Origin: Elusimicrobiota bacterium | GTDB lineage: Bacteria > Elusimicrobiota > Elusimicrobia > UBA1565 > UBA9628 | DNA length: 32,563 nucleotides | Direction: 5' to 3' | Assembly (NCBI GenBank): GCA_003151975.1 | Contig: PLZD01000038.1 | Coordinates: forward strand, 1-32,563 | Part shown: positions 29,585 through 32,563 of the stretch, piece after piece | Layout: every line of letters starts with the position of its first letter | How positions within the stretch are numbered: position 1 is the first letter of the stretch | Notes under the pieces: model-generated | Told to the model about the DNA's origin: nothing | Databases searched by the model: none | The model's input: only the letters and a program-made list of their open reading frames with translations | Translations under genes and position numbers: made by a program

Positions 29585-31407
29585 GAGGTCCTCCATGAAG
29601 ATGAGGCCGTTTGAAGCTTGTCTTTCTCGACGACGCAGGAGCCGACGACGAGCGCGTCCATGCCGCTGTCCATGAACGTCGCGAAGGCCTCCAAGGGCGT
29701 GTTGACGATCGGCTCCCCCTTCAAATTGAACGAGGTGTTGAGCACGAGCCCCACGCCGGTGGCCTGCTGGAAGCCGCGGATGAGTCCGCGGTAGAGCGGC
29801 GGGGCGTCGGGGCCGACGGACTGAACTCGAGACGAGCCGTCGACGTGCGTGACGGCCGGAATCTCGGCGCGCTTCTTGTCCTTGACTGGGAAGGTCATCA
29901 GCATGAAGCTCGCCGCGTCCGGAACTTCCCTTCTTCCGAAGTCGAAATAGGCGTCGGCGGACTCGGCCAGCACCGAAGGCGCGAAAGGGCGAAAGGGCTC
30001 GCGGAATTTGATCTTGATGTTGACCGTGTCCTTCATTTTCTCGGAGCGCGGGTCGGCGATGATCGAGCGGTTGCCCAAGGCGCGCGGCCCCCATTCGAAG
30101 CGGCCCTGATGCCAGCCCACGACCTTGCCTTGGCGCAGCAGGTCGACGGCGCGCTCGAGCAGGCGTGCCTCGTCGTCGAACGTTTCAAAGTTCGCGCCGG
30201 CGGACTTCAAGGAGTCAACCGTTTGGCCTACGGAGAATTCCTGGCCCCAATCGGCGCGCGTCATCACATGGCGGCGGGGCTTTTGCAGCAGCGCGTGATG
30301 GGCGTAGAGCGCGGCGCCCAAGGCCCCTCCTGCGTCTCCCGCGGAGGGCTGGATGAAGATTCGTTCGAAGCCTGATTCCCGCCAGAGCCGCCCGTTGGAG
30401 ACCGAGTTGAGCGCGACGCCGCCGGCCATGCAGAGATTCTTCGAGCCCGTGCGGCGCTTGGCTTCCGCGGCCATCTCGAGCACGAGCGTCTCAGTGACGG
30501 CCTGAATGCTGGCCGCGATGTCGGCGAAGCGTTGGTTCTCCGCGAGTTCGCTTGCTCCGGGCGCGTTCGTATCGTCGTAGAGGCTCGTCTGCGCGGTGAC
30601 AAAGCGCGTTCCAGGTTTGCGCGGCGGGCCGAACAGTTTCTCGAACTCATTGGTGAACGAGCGCTCGGCGTCGTGCTGAAAGGCGAAGGCGTCGAGCGCG
30701 AGCCGAAACGAGCCGTCGCCGAAGCGCGAGACGAGCTTCCAGACTTCCGTCTCGAAGCGCGGCTTGCCGTACGGCGCCATGCCCATGACCTTGTACTCGC
30801 CGTCGTTGACCTCGAATCCAAGGTATGCGGTAAAGGCCGAATAGAGCAGGCCGATTGAGTGCGGGTAGCGCAGCTCGTGCGAGAGTACGAGAGACTGCTT
30901 GCCCCCTTCCTGCCACGACGCGGTCCCCTTGCCGATGGTCGCGGTCGCCCATTCGCCGACGCCGTCCGTCGTGAGCACCGCCGCATCCTCGAAGGGCGAG
31001 CAGAAGAACGCGCTGGCCGCGTGCGAGAGGTGATGGTCGCAAAACAGGATCTTCTCCTCAGGCACGCCGAGCTCGCGCGCCAGCCGCGCTTTGATCCAGA
31101 GCTTCTCGCCGAGCCATGATTTCATCGCGCGCCGGAAGAGTCCCGCCGACTTCGGGAAGGTCGCAGCACAACCGGTCAGAATCCGCTCGAACTTAAGAAA
31201 GGGCTTCTCGTAGTACGCGACGTAATCGAGGTCTTGCGGCCTGAGGCCGGCCTTCCCCAGACAAAACGCGACGGCCTTCGCGGGATAACCGGAGTCGTGC
31301 TTCTTGCGCGAGAAGCGCTCCTCTTCGGCCGCCGCGACAAGCTCTCCGTCGGCCAGCAGGGCCGCCGCCGAATCGTGGTAGTGGCAGCTGAGGCCGAGAA
31401 TGTTCAC
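29542..31407 (-). CDS. Carbamoyltransferase, NodU/CmcH/TobZ family
   Basis: A 621-residue enzyme. The N-terminal Kae1-like domain has ILGLSCHYHDSAAALL, AAAEEERFSRKKHD, the metal histidines in FCDHHLSHAASAFF and GEYKVMGMAPYG; the C-terminal YrdC-like domain has GWHQGRFEWGPRALGNRSI and VLNTSFNLKGEP. These enzymes form carbamoyl-adenylate from carbamoyl phosphate and ATP and carbamoylate sugars or antibiotics. I chose GTG 31407, overlapping the previous stop by 4 nt. A GT9 enzyme nearby suggests a surface-glycan acceptor, which is inference. The end overlaps the DUF5989 gene. Confidence 0.93.
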   Translation of the reverse strand: MNILGLSCHYHDSAAALLADGELVAAAEEERFSRKKHDSGYPAKAVAFCLGKAGLRPQDLDYVAYYEKPFLKFERILTGCAATFPKSAGLFRRAMKSWLGEKLWIKARLARELGVPEEKILFCDHHLSHAASAFFCSPFEDAAVLTTDGVGEWATATIGKGTASWQEGGKQSLVLSHELRYPHSIGLLYSAFTAYLGFEVNDGEYKVMGMAPYGKPRFETEVWKLVSRFGDGSFRLALDAFAFQHDAERSFTNEFEKLFGPPRKPGTRFVTAQTSLYDDTNAPGASELAENQRFADIAASIQAVTETLVLEMAAEAKRRTGSKNLCMAGGVALNSVSNGRLWRESGFERIFIQPSAGDAGGALGAALYAHHALLQKPRRHVMTRADWGQEFSVGQTVDSLKSAGANFETFDDEARLLERAVDLLRQGKVVGWHQGRFEWGPRALGNRSIIADPRSEKMKDTVNIKIKFREPFRPFAPSVLAESADAYFDFGRREVPDAASFMLMTFPVKDKKRAEIPAVTHVDGSSRVQSVGPDAPPLYRGLIRGFQQATGVGLVLNTSFNLKGEPIVNTPLEAFATFMDSGMDALVVGSCVVEKDKLQTASSSWRTSWRSSQAPDKNLVF

Positions 31408-31637
31408 CCTTGGCTCTTGAGGTGCTCGGCTGGATCGACTGGTTCTCGCGGCTTCCAACCGGTCTTTGCGTCAGCGGCGCCGAAGGGATTGCGTCCGGAA
31501 AGCTTGAGTGCGAGGGATGCCGGTCCCAGCGCGAGATAGTAGACGGCGGTCAGCACGAAGTCGGCCTGAAAGGACGCGATCGCGCGGCCGGCGGCCTTGA
31601 GTCCCGCCCACAGGCCTCGGCTTTCAGCCTCCGGCAT
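31404..31637 (-). CDS. Small membrane protein of the carbamoyltransferase cluster
   Basis: A 77-residue protein with an amphipathic N-terminus, one hydrophobic helix (FVLTAVYYLALGPASLALKL) and a polar tail (GWKPREPVDPAEHLKSQG). Proteins of this shape recur beside NodU-type carbamoyltransferases with DUF5989; I recall no formal function. It overlaps the PTPS-like gene by 14 bases and the carbamoyltransferase by 4. Confidence 0.72.
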   Translation of the reverse strand: MPEAESRGLWAGLKAAGRAIASFQADFVLTAVYYLALGPASLALKLSGRNPFGAADAKTGWKPREPVDPAEHLKSQG

Positions 31638-32028
31638 ATTCGGCGAAGGAGTTGACCGTCTCCCAAAGGCGGACGGAGACCACCGGAAGCTTGCGCGACT
31701 TGGCGTAATCGTAGATGTGGCGCGCGATGCTTTCGGCCGTGGGGTTGCCCTTCATGAGGACGACCGGCTCGCCCATGCCCTTGAGGACTTTGGCGAGAGG
31801 GTCTTTCTCGTTGAGGAGCATCTTGTGGTCGAGCTCCGAGTCGACCCAGCGCTGGACCTTCTCCTTGATCTCCTCGAAATCCATCACGAAGCCAAGCTTA
31901 TCAAGCGATTTCCGAGATATCGTGATCTCGATCTTTCCGTTGTGGCCGTGGGGATGGCGGCACTTGCCCTGATAGTCGAGCAGGCGGTGTCCGTAACAAA
32001 AATGAATGAGCCGGGTGACAGTGTACAT
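31624..32028 (-). CDS. 6-pyruvoyl-tetrahydropterin synthase/QueD family protein
   Basis: A 134-residue T-fold enzyme. Zinc ligands: His in RLIHFCYGHRL and the two of HGHNG; catalytic Cys of the CxxxHGH motif (CRHPHGH); catalytic Asp-His in LDHKMLL; and the pterin-anchoring Glu in VRLWETVNSF. The family acts on dihydroneopterin triphosphate, yielding pyruvoyl- or carboxy-tetrahydropterin. The CxxxHGH form is that of QueD, but no other queuosine gene is here; its neighbour is a pteridine-reductase-type SDR, which hints at a tetrahydropterin cofactor. TAGGAGAAAGC gives a good ribosome-binding site. Confidence 0.9.
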   Translation of the reverse strand: MYTVTRLIHFCYGHRLLDYQGKCRHPHGHNGKIEITISRKSLDKLGFVMDFEEIKEKVQRWVDSELDHKMLLNEKDPLAKVLKGMGEPVVLMKGNPTAESIARHIYDYAKSRKLPVVSVRLWETVNSFAEYAGG

Positions 32029-32036
32029 GCTTTCTC

Positions 32037-32563
32037 CTAGGCGATCAGGCGCCCTCCGTCGACGGGCAGCGCGGCGCCCGTGACGAAATCGTTCTCGATG
32101 AGATATATGACCGCGCGCGCGATGTCTTCCGGCGTTCCCAGCCGCTTGACCAAGGTCGCTTGGCGGACTTTCTCGGCTTGCTTCGGGCTTGTGGCTGGCG
32201 GCAGCATCACGGGCCCGGGCAGAACCGCGTTGACGCGGATGTCCGGCGCCAGCGCCTTGGCCAGCGCCGTGTTGAGGCTGAGCAGCGCCGCCTTCGAGGC
32301 GCAGTAAGGGATGAAATCGGCGTAGGGCCGCAGGCCCGCCCAGTCGGCGATGTTGACGATGACTCCGCCGCCCGCGCGCCGGATGTGAGGCGCGGCCGCC
32401 TGGCAGAGAAAGAACGGCGCGCGAGCGTTCGTATCCATGTGCCGGTCCCAGTCAGATTCTGTGGTGCGGCCGAAATTATTTTTTTCGTAAATCGACGCGC
32501 TGTTGACCAGGACATGCAGTCCGCCGAGGCCCGAGGCTGCGGCATCGACCGCGGCCTTGGCCG
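32037..32563 (-). CDS. Short-chain dehydrogenase, pteridine-reductase-like (N-terminus off the window)
   Basis: The gene runs off the right edge; the last 175 or so residues are present, reading LHVLVNSAS, DWDRHMDTNARAPFFLCQAA, VIVNIADWAGLRPYADFIPY, CASKAALLSL, VNAVLPGP and the final PVDGGRLIA. The catalytic Ser of ordinary SDRs is replaced by Asp (IAD), 13 residues before the catalytic Tyr of YCASK; Leishmania PTR1 has the same Asp-13-Tyr-x3-Lys arrangement. This, and the PTPS-like gene 8 bases downstream, suggests it reduces a pterin. The NADP-binding N-terminus cannot be checked. Confidence 0.85.
   Translation of the reverse strand, partial: AKAAVDAAASGLGGLHVLVNSASIYEKNNFGRTTESDWDRHMDTNARAPFFLCQAAAPHIRRAGGGVIVNIADWAGLRPYADFIPYCASKAALLSLNTALAKALAPDIRVNAVLPGPVMLPPATSPKQAEKVRQATLVKRLGTPEDIARAVIYLIENDFVTGAALPVDGGRLIA

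Overview
The window reads as a compact, GC-rich (roughly 60-65% by eye) bacterial chromosome segment with about 39 genes. Genes often abut or overlap by 1, 4 or more bases, also tail-to-tail. A diderm (Gram-negative-type) envelope is suggested by an MsbA-like exporter, a GT9 (heptosyltransferase-family) enzyme, a lipoprotein, and two secreted proteins ending in aromatic residues as outer-membrane barrels do. Oxygen use is suggested by a PaaA-like di-iron oxygenase. There is no rRNA or marker gene, so taxonomy is a guess: an under-sampled diderm phylum such as a high-GC Elusimicrobiota lineage would fit.

Left part (1-6.6 kb): the tail of radC; a higBA toxin-antitoxin pair with a candidate operator and a lipoprotein gene overlapping higA by 4 nt; a RecB/Cas4-type nuclease; a glycerol-kinase-like FGGY kinase with one altered substrate residue; then, on the minus strand, an ABC exporter and a HAD phosphatase.

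6.7-12.3 kb: one plus-strand operon behind a TTGACA/TATCCT promoter placed so that its mRNA should be leaderless. It encodes an aldehyde dehydrogenase, PaaF-like and PaaG-like hydratase/isomerases, an orphan PaaA-like oxygenase subunit, a VOC protein, a PaaH-like 3-hydroxyacyl-CoA dehydrogenase and a small CxxC protein. It resembles a stripped-down phenylacetate-type CoA-epoxide pathway without paaB, C, D, E, K or J.

12.3-14.6 kb: two tandem paralogs of a secreted protein family I do not recognise. The upstream copy has a long leader with a strong promoter, a cyclic-di-GMP-I (GEMM-I) riboswitch with its key residues, competing helices and an intrinsic-terminator-like element.

14.6-23.9 kb (minus): a lipoate-dependent 2-oxoacid dehydrogenase cluster reading trxB, DUF1697, lipA, E1 alpha, E1 beta, an unknown membrane protein, E2, lpd, lipB and a DCC thiol-oxidoreductase. 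The E2 has two near-identical lipoyl domains and two peripheral-subunit-binding domains.

23.9-25.5 kb: an amidohydrolase and a BrnT/BrnA toxin-antitoxin pair with a near-palindromic operator. 25.5-28.4 kb (plus): a small secreted protein, GH1 glycosidase, dihydroneopterin aldolase and a BacNav-type voltage-gated channel in one overlapping operon. 28.4-32.6 kb (minus): a pteridine-reductase-type SDR, a PTPS/QueD-like enzyme, a tiny membrane protein, a NodU/CmcH-type carbamoyltransferase, a DUF5989 protein and a GT9 enzyme, again tightly packed. The only stretch over 300 bases without a gene is 14103-14562, which holds the riboswitch leader. I see no tRNA, rRNA, CRISPR array or transposase.
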